A program made the position numbers and the translations under genes. A stretch of DNA of 64,000 bases from Mycobacterium sp. 852013-50091_SCH5140682 (lineage in GTDB: Bacteria > Actinomycetota > Actinomycetes > Mycobacteriales > Mycobacteriaceae). The stretch lies in the NCBI RefSeq assembly GCF_001665685.1, contig NZ_LZTB01000057.1:62001-126000 (forward strand), given 5' to 3'. The notes below the pieces were generated by a model. It saw only the letters and a list, made by a program, of their open reading frames with translations. It did no database searches and was not told the origin of the DNA. How positions within the stretch are numbered: the stretch's first letter is position 1; every line of letters begins with the position of its first letter. Below are positions 1 to 8,223 of the stretch, piece after piece.

Positions 1-1
1 C

Positions 2-730
2 AAGGAGCCCAAACGCACCATCCCCCGTGCGGTCATCCTGGTCGTGGGCATCGGCGGACTGCTGTTCATCGTCGGCGCCTACGTCATGCAGCTCGTGCAC
101 CCGGGAGATCTCTTCGAGGACGCCCAGGCCGCGTCGTACACCATGTCCGTCGACGTCGGCGGCCAGTTCTTCGCCGACTGGACCAATCTCGCAGGCATCA
201 TCGCCGGGTCCGCATCATGCCTGGCGGTACAGCTGAGCACCAGCCGGCTGCTCTATATCATGGGCCGCGACGGTGTGCTCTCCAAGCGCGTGTTCGGATA
301 TGTCAACCCCCGCACGCTGACCCCGATCTACTGCGTGTTGATCAGCGGCGCAATGTGTTTCGTCGGGCTCAACCTCTCGCTGGAGACCGCCACCGGCTTC
401 ATCAACTTCGGCGCCTTCACGGCCTTCACGGCAGTCAACGTGTGCGTGATCGCCTACTACCTGCGCCACCACCGCACCCGCCGGCTGAGCACCCTCGGGT
501 ACGTCGCGCTGCCCGCGGTGGGTGCGATGGTCAGCATCTACCTGCTCACCCAGCTCAGCGGAACCTCACTGGCCATCGGATTGGGCTGGCTCGCAATCGG
601 TGTGGGCTACCTGCTGTGGCTCACGCGTGGATTCCGGCGGCCCACCCCGGAATTGAGTATCGACTACGAGCAGTCCCTCGTCGGGGCCGCCGAGGATGTC
701 GAACCCGCCACAAGAGAGCAGCTCGCATGA
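2..730 (+). CDS. Amino acid permease, APC superfamily (C-terminal part, 5' truncated by window edge)
   Basis: The reading frame is already open at base 2 and ends with TGA at 728-730, so the visible 242 residues are the C-terminal half of a larger permease. The first residues (EPKRTIPRAV) are the loop that precedes a transmembrane helix in amino acid-polyamine-organocation transporters. Several hydrophobic helices follow, then a short acidic cytoplasmic tail. The likely role is proton-driven uptake of an amino acid or amide at the inner membrane. The stop codon overlaps the start of the next gene, a serine hydrolase of the linear-amide hydrolase type. The pair may therefore import and hydrolyse one substrate, which is an inference. 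The substrate cannot be read from the sequence. Confidence 0.85.
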   Translation, partial: KEPKRTIPRAVILVVGIGGLLFIVGAYVMQLVHPGDLFEDAQAASYTMSVDVGGQFFADWTNLAGIIAGSASCLAVQLSTSRLLYIMGRDGVLSKRVFGYVNPRTLTPIYCVLISGAMCFVGLNLSLETATGFINFGAFTAFTAVNVCVIAYYLRHHRTRRLSTLGYVALPAVGAMVSIYLLTQLSGTSLAIGLGWLAIGVGYLLWLTRGFRRPTPELSIDYEQSLVGAAEDVEPATREQLA

Positions 731-1872
731 TGAATCACGCTGTGACACTGGAGAACTGGCAGACCGGTCCGGTCAACCGCCACACATCGGGGCGGATGCG
801 CGAAATCGTGCCCACCGCTCGGGTGGCCGCAGGCCGCACCCCGTTGCCGCTGGCCGAGGACGACCGGCGACTCGACCTGAACATGCCGCTTGCCGACGGC
901 ACGATCACCTCGGTTCTGGACGATACGTTCACCGACGGCTTCCTGGTACTGCACGACGGCGTCATCCGTGCGGAGTGCTACCCCGGCGATCTCGAACCCG
1001 GACGGCCGCACATGCTGTACTCGGTCAGCAAGTCGATCATCGGCTCGGTGGCCGCGGTCCTGATCGACAGCGGAGCGCTGGATCCGAATCACGCTGTCAC
1101 CCACTATGTTCCGGAGCTGTGCGGGTCGGGATACGCCGGGGCCACCGTACGGCACATCCTCGACATGCGCTCGGGCATCAAATTCTGCGAAGAGTACCTC
1201 GATCCCGACGCGGAGGTCCGCCACCTCGACCAGGCCCTCGGCTGGGTACCGCGAACCAGCCCGGACGTACCGGCGACGCTGTACGAGTACTTGCCTCATC
1301 TTCGCCAACAACGGCCGCACGGTGGGGTTTTCGAGTACCGATCGTGCGAGACCGACGTGCTGGGCTGGGTGTGCGAGCGGGCAGCCGGTGAACGCATGCC
1401 CGAACTACTGTCCCGCACCCTGTGGTCGCGCTTCGCCGGTGACGACATGGACGCCGGGGTCGACCGCGCCGGCAGCGTCTTCCACGACGGTGGGTTGGCG
1501 GCGTCGCTACGCGACACCGCCCGGTTCGGTGAACTGTTGCGCCGGGGCGGCGATCACATCGTGCCGCGAGCCTGGATCGATGACGCACTGACCGGCGCTG
1601 CGGACTCCCGCGACGCATTCGCCAACTCCCCCACCGACACTGGGCTCCCCGGCGGGTTGTACCGCAATCAATTCTGGGTGCCGTATCCCGACCGCCGGGT
1701 TCTGATGTGCCTCGGCATTCACGGTCAGCTCATCTACGTCGACTTCGATCGCGCGGTGGTGGTCGCCAAGCTGTCGTCCTGGCCGACACCCTTGGAGCCC
1801 GCGCTCGACGCGGCAACCCTCGCTCTGGCCGATACGGCAGCAGATGCAGTCTCCTGCGCGAAAAGACACTGA
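727..1872 (+). CDS. Serine hydrolase, beta-lactamase/6-aminohexanoate-dimer hydrolase (NylB-like) family
   Basis: A 381-residue cytosolic-type protein without a signal peptide. It carries the penicillin-recognising SxxK motif S99-V-S-K102 and a Y204-R-S motif at the place of the YxN/YxS element. A C-terminal HGQ stretch on the last strand takes the place of KTG. This layout and the surrounding residues match class C beta-lactamase-like amide hydrolases such as 6-aminohexanoate-dimer hydrolase. Reactions in that family are hydrolysis of linear amides or esters, and the true substrate is unknown. ATG at 727 overlaps the permease stop (ATGA); ATG at 730 is the alternative. Translational coupling to the permease suggests an uptake-and-hydrolysis unit. 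Confidence 0.8.
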   Translation: MMNHAVTLENWQTGPVNRHTSGRMREIVPTARVAAGRTPLPLAEDDRRLDLNMPLADGTITSVLDDTFTDGFLVLHDGVIRAECYPGDLEPGRPHMLYSVSKSIIGSVAAVLIDSGALDPNHAVTHYVPELCGSGYAGATVRHILDMRSGIKFCEEYLDPDAEVRHLDQALGWVPRTSPDVPATLYEYLPHLRQQRPHGGVFEYRSCETDVLGWVCERAAGERMPELLSRTLWSRFAGDDMDAGVDRAGSVFHDGGLAASLRDTARFGELLRRGGDHIVPRAWIDDALTGAADSRDAFANSPTDTGLPGGLYRNQFWVPYPDRRVLMCLGIHGQLIYVDFDRAVVVAKLSSWPTPLEPALDAATLALADTAADAVSCAKRH

Positions 1873-1933
1873 GGTCCGCCAATATCGGCGTGTCGGGGTA
1901 CCTGCGCGTCTGCTCGCGAGAAAAAGTGACTCC

Positions 1934-3133
1934 TCAGGGCAAGCGCCGGTACACCTCGAAGGCCAGGCACAGCTCCGCGATGTCGCGGGGCCGCGACAGC
2001 GACCGGCCGGTGCGCTCCTCGATGCGATGCAGACGATGGCGCACGGTGTTGGGATGCACGTAGATCTTGGCGGCCGTCTCGTTGGCGGAGCCGCCGGAGT
2101 CGAGCCAGGCCTGAAAAGTGTCGACCAGGATCTGCCGCTCCTCGGCGGGCAGGTCGTCGAAGCCGCCGAGGACGTCGTTCCCGATGCGTTGCATGATTTC
2201 GGGTGCGGCGACCGCCGCCACCGCCAACGGAGATCCGTCGAAAACCTGCACCAGCTGATCGTCGATCGGCCTGCCCGCGATGGCCAGCCGGGCGAACCGC
2301 AGAGCCTCACCGGTGTCCGTGAGATCGTCGAACGGCGGGCTCACGCCCACCCGGTCCGACGCTGCCGACCGCAGGATCCCCAACAGCTCGTCTAGGGCGG
2401 CCGAGCGCCGCAGGTGCACGATGCCGACCTGCAGATCGGGCAACAGTCGCCACGCCGACCGGATGTCGCGGGTGTCGAGCTTGCTCGCGATCTCCGGCAG
2501 CCCGGTGCGTCCGATGCCCGGAACTTGAGCTGCCGCAACGACATACGGACCCGACGTGGGCAGCCGCAAAATGTCGGCGGCGTCCCACAGGTTCTGGGTA
2601 TCGGTGATGCGGCCCTGCAGGATCGCCTCGACCAGAGCCGAGCGTTCCTCCTCCTTGCCGAGCATCTGCTGGGTCAACTGCTGGCGGTAGGCTCCGGTCA
2701 TCGCCTGGGTGAAGGAATCCTGGGCGAGCATGATCTGCGATGTGGTGGCCAGGATGGCCTCGGGGCTGATGTCGAGGTCACGCGCCTGGGCCAGGCTCGC
2801 CTCCCACATGAACCGGAACCCGACGCGGTACGCCGACATCACCATCGCCAGCGGCACCCCGGCCAGTGCGCGCCGCACGCCGGTGTCCTCGGCGGCCGAT
2901 ACGTCGGCCAGCTCGGGGCCGCCGTCGGCAGTCAGGGCGTCGAACACATAGACCATCTGGGCCAGGCAGCTGCGGTGCAGCTCGGCGTCGTCGACCAGGC
3001 TGCGGTTGGACGCGTAGAACGCGACGTCGCGCCGGATGACCTCGGCCATGGCTGCAGCCAGGGCATCGGCACGGGCCAGCACGGCCTCGGCGAGCCGCAC
3101 AATGCTCGGATCGGGCGCCGTTGGCATGTGCAC
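1934..3133 (-). CDS. PucR-family transcriptional regulator
   Basis: A 399-residue regulator. The N-terminal about 170 residues are a helical sensor region without a recognised ligand pocket. A central region of the GGDEF-like type found in CdaR/PucR proteins follows. The last about 60 residues form the C-terminal helix-turn-helix of this family (Y-V-H-P-N-T-V-R-H-R-L-H-R-I). The start may be GTG at 3133 or ATG at 3127. The sequence TGTGCACA at 3127-3134 overlaps it and resembles the TGCACA motif found near the second PucR gene of this window. It is divergent from the fadD-phaC-phaZ group, with 137 bases between, so it may control that group. Such regulators often activate catabolic genes. Confidence 0.85.
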   Translation of the reverse strand: MHMPTAPDPSIVRLAEAVLARADALAAAMAEVIRRDVAFYASNRSLVDDAELHRSCLAQMVYVFDALTADGGPELADVSAAEDTGVRRALAGVPLAMVMSAYRVGFRFMWEASLAQARDLDISPEAILATTSQIMLAQDSFTQAMTGAYRQQLTQQMLGKEEERSALVEAILQGRITDTQNLWDAADILRLPTSGPYVVAAAQVPGIGRTGLPEIASKLDTRDIRSAWRLLPDLQVGIVHLRRSAALDELLGILRSAASDRVGVSPPFDDLTDTGEALRFARLAIAGRPIDDQLVQVFDGSPLAVAAVAAPEIMQRIGNDVLGGFDDLPAEERQILVDTFQAWLDSGGSANETAAKIYVHPNTVRHRLHRIEERTGRSLSRPRDIAELCLAFEVYRRLP

Positions 3134-3270
3134 ACGATAGGCGCGGCGGTCGCGCGGTGTGGGCGCTCACACCAGACTGCTCCGGACGTTGTTCCCGCCA
3201 CCATGGTCTTCCTGCGCCGCCGCCGTCACAGTTTAGGTATCGGATCAAACGTCGGCACCCGGAGGACACC

Positions 3271-4776
3271 GTGACCAATCTCAGCACCAATCTCGTTGCA
3301 GCAGCTGAGAATTACCCTGATCGAACCGCCCTGATCTGTGAGGGCAAAACCCTGACTTTCGCGCAGTTCAACGCCGCCGCAGCACGGGTCGCCACCTTCC
3401 TCGACCGCGCCGGCATCGTCCCCGGCGACCGGGTCGGCATTATGCTGCCGAACAGTGCCTCGTTCGCGGTGGTGTACTACGGCATCATGCGCCAGGGCGC
3501 CATCGCGGTGCCGATGAACCCGCTGCTGAAGGCCCGCGAGGTCGAGTTCTACCTGTCCAACACCGGTGCAAAGGCCCTGTTCGGCTCGCCGGCGTTCGCC
3601 GAGGCCGCCACCGACGGCGCCACGGCCGCGACGGCCCAAGCGTGGCTGGTCGACGATGCCACGTTGCCCACCCTGGTCTCGGACCTGCCCGAGCAGGCCG
3701 AACCGGTCGAGCGGGCCGACACCGACACCGCCGTGGTGCTGCACACCTCCGGCACCACCGGCAAGCCCAAGGGCGCCGAGCTGACCCACGGTGGTCTGCG
3801 CCGCAACGCCGACGTCACCTTGCGCACGCTGATCGGGGTCGGCCCGGACGACGTGATCCTGGGCTGCCTGCCGCTGTTCCATGTGTTCGGCCTGACCTGT
3901 GGCCTCAACGCCGCGGTGGCCGTCGGCGCGACGCTGGTGCTGATCCCCCGATTCGAGCCGCGCACGGTGCTGCAGGCGATCGAACGCGAGCGGGTGACGG
4001 TCTTCCAGGGCGTGCCGACCATGTACTCCGCGCTGCTCGCCGTCGCACCCGAATTCCCCGGTGCAGCACAGACTTTGCGCGTCTGCGCATCCGGCGGCGC
4101 GGCCCTGCCGGTGCCGGTCCTCACCGAGTTCGAGCAGACGTTCGGCACCACGATCCTGGAGGGCTACGGGCTGTCCGAGACCTCACCGGTGGCCTCCTTC
4201 AACCATCCCGACCGCGAGCGCAAGGCCGGTTCGATCGGCACGCCGATCGAAGGGGTCGAGATGCGCGTCGTCGACGACAACGGCACCGAGGTCGCCCAGG
4301 GCGAGCCCGGCGAGATCCAGATCCGCGGCCACAACGTCATGAAGGGCTACTGGAACCTGCCCGAGGCCACCGCAGCGGCGATCTCGTCGGACGGCTGGTT
4401 CGGCACCGGTGACATCGGCAAGGTCGACGACGACGGCTACTTCTACATCGTCGATCGCAAGAAGCAGATGATCATCCGCGGCGGCCTGAACATCTACCCG
4501 CGCGAGATCGAGGAGGTGCTCTACGAGCACCCGGCCGTGGCGGAGGCCTGCGTCGTCGGCATCCCGCACGACTCGCTCGGCGAGGAGGTCGGCGCGGCGG
4601 TCGCACTCAAGGACGGCGCTCAGACTGCAGCCGAGGAGCTGCGCGACTTCGTCAAACAACGTGTCGCCGCATACAAATACCCGCGCCGCGTCTGGCTGGT
4701 CGACGCCCTGCCCAAAGGGCCGACCGGCAAGATCCTGCGCCGCGAAATCGCCGTCCCCACCACTGAAAGCAACTGA
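3271..4776 (+). CDS. Long-chain fatty acid--CoA ligase (acyl-CoA synthetase, FadD family)
   Basis: A 501-residue ANL-superfamily adenylating enzyme that makes acyl-CoA from a carboxylic acid, ATP and CoA. Visible motifs are the AMP-binding P-loop TSGTTGKPKG (159-168), the YGLSE motif (299-303), the hinge region GWFGTGDIG followed by DRKKQMIIRGG, and the C-terminal catalytic lysine K487 in PTGKILRRE. GTG at 3271 was chosen because GGAGGA lies five bases upstream and because the longer reading frame from 3121 has no recognisable extra domain. It is followed within five bases by phaC and then a PHA depolymerase-like gene. Its acyl-CoA product may therefore feed or recycle polyhydroxyalkanoate monomers. 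Confidence 0.88.
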   Translation: MTNLSTNLVAAAENYPDRTALICEGKTLTFAQFNAAAARVATFLDRAGIVPGDRVGIMLPNSASFAVVYYGIMRQGAIAVPMNPLLKAREVEFYLSNTGAKALFGSPAFAEAATDGATAATAQAWLVDDATLPTLVSDLPEQAEPVERADTDTAVVLHTSGTTGKPKGAELTHGGLRRNADVTLRTLIGVGPDDVILGCLPLFHVFGLTCGLNAAVAVGATLVLIPRFEPRTVLQAIERERVTVFQGVPTMYSALLAVAPEFPGAAQTLRVCASGGAALPVPVLTEFEQTFGTTILEGYGLSETSPVASFNHPDRERKAGSIGTPIEGVEMRVVDDNGTEVAQGEPGEIQIRGHNVMKGYWNLPEATAAAISSDGWFGTGDIGKVDDDGYFYIVDRKKQMIIRGGLNIYPREIEEVLYEHPAVAEACVVGIPHDSLGEEVGAAVALKDGAQTAAEELRDFVKQRVAAYKYPRRVWLVDALPKGPTGKILRREIAVPTTESN

Positions 4777-4781
4777 TTGCC

Positions 4782-6467
4782 ATGACCGACAACCGTTTCG
4801 ACGAACTCGCCGCCCCCCTGGATCTGCTGCTGGTCAATTCGACTCGCAGCTTCGCCGGGCGGATGATGCCCAACCAGTCCTGGGCCAGGCTCGGGGGCAG
4901 CCTGGCCCGCCAGCCCCGCACCGTCGCCGACCAGATCGGCGGCCTCGGCCGGGAACTCGCCACGATAGCGACCGGCAACTCCGACCGCGCTCCGGCTCGC
5001 TCAGACAAGCGGTTCAGCGATCCCGCCTGGCAGGGCAACCCCCTGATGCACCGCGCCATGCAGGCCTATCTGGCCTCGGCCGACACCGCCGAGCACCTGT
5101 TCGCCGCGGCCGACTTGGATTGGCGAGACCGCGACAAGATGCGTTTCGTCTTGGACAACATCCTGGAGGGCCTCGCGCCCAGCAACAACCCGTTACTGAG
5201 CCCGCTGGGCTGGAAGGCGCTCATCGACACCGGCGGCATGTCGGCCGTGCGTGGCCTCAGGGCCTTCGCCCGCGACATGTCGTCCAAGCCAAGGGTCCCG
5301 GCGATGGTGGAACCGGACGCGTACACCGTCGGTGAGACGGTCGCCATCACCAAGGGTGCGGTAGTGCTGAAGACCCGAATGTTCGAGCTGATCCACTACG
5401 CACCGCAGACCCCGACCGTGCGGCAGATCCCGCTGCTGATGGTGCCGCCCGTGATCAACAAGTTCTACATCATGGACATCGCCCCTGGCCGCAGCATGAT
5501 CGAGTACTTCGTGGCGCAGGGCCAGCAGGTGTTCGCCATCTCATGGCGGAATCCGCAAGCCCGCCACCGGGATTGGGGCTTCGACGCCTACGGTGGTGCG
5601 ATCCTGGAGGCGCTGGACGCGGTCCGAGACATCGCTGGAACCGACAGCGCACACATGCTGGCGACCTGCTCCGGCGGCATCCTGGCGGCGATGGTGGCCG
5701 CGCATCTGGCCGATATCGGCGAGGCCGACAAGATCGCCGGACTCACCCTGGCCGTCACGGTGCTGGACCAGAGCCGAGCCGGCTTCGCCTCCGCGGCGAT
5801 GAGTGAGCGCTCCGCGCAGGCCGCGATCCGGTCGTCGGCCCGACAGGGCTACCTGGACGGGAAGGCCATGGCCGAGATGTTCGCGTGGCTGCGGCCGACC
5901 GACCTGGTGTGGCGGTACTGGGTGAACAACTACGTGCAGGGCCGCGAACCGGCGCCGTTCGACGTGCTGTTCTGGAATGCCGACACCACGCGGATGACCG
6001 CTGCTCTGCACCGCGACATGGTGCTGTCGGGCCTGCACAATTCGCTGACCAAACCCGGCGAGGTCACCATGCTCGGCAGCCCGGTCGACCTCGGCAACGT
6101 CACCAACGACGCCTACGTGATCGGCGGCGTGGCGGACCACATCTGCCCGTGGCAGGCCACCTACCGCAGTGCGCAGCTGCTCGGCAGCAAAGACAACACC
6201 TACGTGCTGTCCACCAGCGGCCACATTGCCGCACTCGTCAACCCTCCGGGCAATCCGAAGGCGTCGTTCCGGGCAGGCGCCGTCGATGACTCCAGCGCCG
6301 AGGAATGGCTCACCGAGAACGAACCTCAGAAGGATTCGTGGTGGCCACACTACATCGCGTGGCTTGCGCAGCGCAGCGGTCCGGAAGTCGATGCGCCGCA
6401 AGCCCTTGGCGGTCCCGGCTACGAGCCGCTGGCCCCCGCACCGGGAACCTACGTCCATGAGAGCTGA
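4782..6467 (+). CDS. phaC: Poly(3-hydroxyalkanoate) synthase-like alpha/beta hydrolase (PhaC)
   Basis: A 561-residue protein of typical PHA synthase length, with the PhaC N-terminal region (about 60-220) followed by an alpha/beta-hydrolase core. The family uses a Cys-Asp-His triad and a lipase-like box with cysteine in place of serine. Here these are C296 in ATCSGG, D452 in GGVADHICPW and H481 in SGHIAALVNPPGN, the last being a hallmark PhaC signature. It polymerises 3-hydroxyacyl-CoA into PHA granules in the cytosol. It starts with ATG five bases after the acyl-CoA synthetase stop, and its own stop overlaps an alternative start (6457) of the downstream depolymerase-like gene. This is an apparent synthesis-degradation operon. 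No phasin or PhaE-like gene is nearby. Confidence 0.85.
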   Translation: MTDNRFDELAAPLDLLLVNSTRSFAGRMMPNQSWARLGGSLARQPRTVADQIGGLGRELATIATGNSDRAPARSDKRFSDPAWQGNPLMHRAMQAYLASADTAEHLFAAADLDWRDRDKMRFVLDNILEGLAPSNNPLLSPLGWKALIDTGGMSAVRGLRAFARDMSSKPRVPAMVEPDAYTVGETVAITKGAVVLKTRMFELIHYAPQTPTVRQIPLLMVPPVINKFYIMDIAPGRSMIEYFVAQGQQVFAISWRNPQARHRDWGFDAYGGAILEALDAVRDIAGTDSAHMLATCSGGILAAMVAAHLADIGEADKIAGLTLAVTVLDQSRAGFASAAMSERSAQAAIRSSARQGYLDGKAMAEMFAWLRPTDLVWRYWVNNYVQGREPAPFDVLFWNADTTRMTAALHRDMVLSGLHNSLTKPGEVTMLGSPVDLGNVTNDAYVIGGVADHICPWQATYRSAQLLGSKDNTYVLSTSGHIAALVNPPGNPKASFRAGAVDDSSAEEWLTENEPQKDSWWPHYIAWLAQRSGPEVDAPQALGGPGYEPLAPAPGTYVHES

Positions 6468-6471
6468 GGCC

Positions 6472-7278
6472 ATGACCGAGACGTACATCGCCGCAGGCGG
6501 CCAACGCATCCGGGTGGATGTCCGCCCCGGCACCGGTGTCCCACTGGTGCTGTGCAACGGGATCGGCGCGAGCTTGGAGGTGCTCGACCCGTTCGTCGCG
6601 GCGCTCGATCCCGATCTGACGGTGATTCGGTTCGACGTGCCGGGCACGGGTGGCTCCCCGGTCTCGGCGCTGCCGTACGGCTTTCCCTATCTTGCCTGGG
6701 TGCTGGGTCGGGTGCTGACGAAGCTCGGTTTCGACGTCGTCGACGTCCTGGGCCTGTCCTGGGGCGGGGCGCTGGCCCAGCAGTTCGCGTTCCAGAACCC
6801 GCGCCGATGCCGGCGTCTGGTACTGGTGGCGACGGGCACCGGCGCGCTCATGGTGCCTGCCCACCCGCGGGTGCTGGCGAAGATGTTGACGCCACGACGA
6901 TTTCGGGATCCGGAGTATCTGTCGACCATCGCCGGTGAGCTCTACGGTGGCGCGGCCCGTGATCACGGTTTCGACATCGCCAAGATCTTCGGCACCCAGC
7001 TGCACGCCGGGTCGAAGATGGGCTATCTGCACCAGTTGCTGGCAGGCACCGTCTGGACGAGCCTGTTCGCACTGCCTGCGATCCGCCAACCCACGCTGCT
7101 GGTGGCCGGCACCGACGATCCCATCATCCCGATTGCCAACGCGCACATCATGAGTCGGCTGATGCCGCACGCGGAGATGCTGACCCATCCGGGCGGTCAC
7201 GTCGACCTGGTCGCCAACGCCGATCAGCTGGCCCCGGCGATCAGCAACTTCTTGGAGGAGCCCGGGGATCGCGCCTGA
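6472..7278 (+). CDS. phaZ: Intracellular poly(3-hydroxyalkanoate) depolymerase-like alpha/beta hydrolase
   Basis: A 268-residue single-domain alpha/beta hydrolase without a signal peptide. The nucleophile elbow is G94-L-S96-W-G, and the conserved tail shows LLVAGTDDPIIP (acid) and HPGGHVDL (histidine). Length and motif order resemble medium-chain-length PHA depolymerases of the PhaZ type. The position directly after phaC supports a role in mobilising the polymer. A general esterase role cannot be excluded. ATG at 6472 opens the conserved strand MTETYIAAGG; an in-frame ATG at 6457 overlapping the phaC stop is the alternative start. Confidence 0.7.
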   Translation: MTETYIAAGGQRIRVDVRPGTGVPLVLCNGIGASLEVLDPFVAALDPDLTVIRFDVPGTGGSPVSALPYGFPYLAWVLGRVLTKLGFDVVDVLGLSWGGALAQQFAFQNPRRCRRLVLVATGTGALMVPAHPRVLAKMLTPRRFRDPEYLSTIAGELYGGAARDHGFDIAKIFGTQLHAGSKMGYLHQLLAGTVWTSLFALPAIRQPTLLVAGTDDPIIPIANAHIMSRLMPHAEMLTHPGGHVDLVANADQLAPAISNFLEEPGDRA

Positions 7279-7296
7279 GGCCGTACCGTGGTGTGG

Positions 7297-8223
7297 GTGA
7301 GATTCTCGATTTCGATACCGCAGCTGGTGACCGGTCGATTCGACGATGAGGGTCTGAAGGCCTACCTGGCCCGCGCCGAAGAGTTGGGGTTCGAGGGCGG
7401 CTGGACCATGGAGCAGACGATCGGCGAGGCCCCGGGCGTCGCGCCACTAGAGCTGTTGTCCTACGCGGCGGCCTGCACCACGCGGCTTCGGCTGGGCGTC
7501 GCGGTGCTCATCACGTCCCTGCACGATCCGCTGCAACTCGCGTCGGCCATCACGGCCGTCGACCAGCTCAGCCACGGGCGCCTCGACGTCGGAGTCGGGC
7601 ACGGCGGCAATTTCCGGCCGTTCGCCGCGTTCGGCGTGGACCGCGCCACGTTCGTCAGTTACTTCAACGAGGGCTTGGAGCTGATGAAGGCGGCCTGGTC
7701 CGACGAGCCGCGCATCACGTTCCACGGCCAATTCCGCGACGTGGAGGACCTGCCGATCCAGCCGAAGCCCGTGCAACGCCCGCATCCGCCGATCTGGTTC
7801 GGTGGCACCGCGCCCAATGCGCTCGCCCGCGCGGTCCGGTACGGGGACTCGTTCCTCGGAGCAGGGTCGTCGACCACCGCCACATTCGCCGAGGCGGTGC
7901 AGACGGTGCGCCGGGAACTCGACGAGCAGGGCAAGGATCCCGCCGGCTACACCATCGGCAAGCGGGTCTATCTCATGATCGACGACGACCCCGCCCGCGC
8001 ACGTGAACGGGTTCTCGACGGGCTGCACCGGATCTACGGTCAGATGCCCGGCATCGAGGCGGTCCCGGTGTCGGGCACGCCTGCCGACGTGGTGCGCGGG
8101 CTGCAGGAGGTGGCGGACGCGGGTGCCCAGATGGTCGTGCTCAACCCGGCCGGCGCGAACGTCGCCGAGGATCGTGAGCAGATGGAACGCCTGGCCGCCG
8201 AGGTCATTCCGCACCTCAGCTAG
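7297..8223 (+). CDS. LLM-class (luciferase-like) flavin/F420-dependent oxidoreductase
   Basis: A 308-residue TIM-barrel protein of the bacterial luciferase-like monooxygenase family. It opens with the typical first strand MRFSISIPQL and has the conserved VAVLITSLHDPLQLA and GHGGN segments and PPIWFGGTAPNALARA. In mycobacteria many such proteins use coenzyme F420, but cofactor and substrate cannot be read here. GTG codons at 7288, 7291 and 7297 are all in frame, and 7297 places the family start exactly. It follows the PHA genes by 18 bases and may be co-transcribed. Its TAG stop shares the bases CTAG with the stop of the convergent FAD dehydrogenase. Confidence 0.8.
   Translation: MRFSISIPQLVTGRFDDEGLKAYLARAEELGFEGGWTMEQTIGEAPGVAPLELLSYAAACTTRLRLGVAVLITSLHDPLQLASAITAVDQLSHGRLDVGVGHGGNFRPFAAFGVDRATFVSYFNEGLELMKAAWSDEPRITFHGQFRDVEDLPIQPKPVQRPHPPIWFGGTAPNALARAVRYGDSFLGAGSSTTATFAEAVQTVRRELDEQGKDPAGYTIGKRVYLMIDDDPARARERVLDGLHRIYGQMPGIEAVPVSGTPADVVRGLQEVADAGAQMVVLNPAGANVAEDREQMERLAAEVIPHLS

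Noticed and set aside
217..726. Upstream extension of the serine hydrolase frame over the permease gene
   Set aside because: It reads against the permease in another frame, gives low-complexity arginine-rich sequence, and the hydrolase family starts near 727.
3121..3270. Longer start for the acyl-CoA synthetase
   Set aside because: The added 50 residues have no family similarity; GTG 3271 has a good GGAGGA site.
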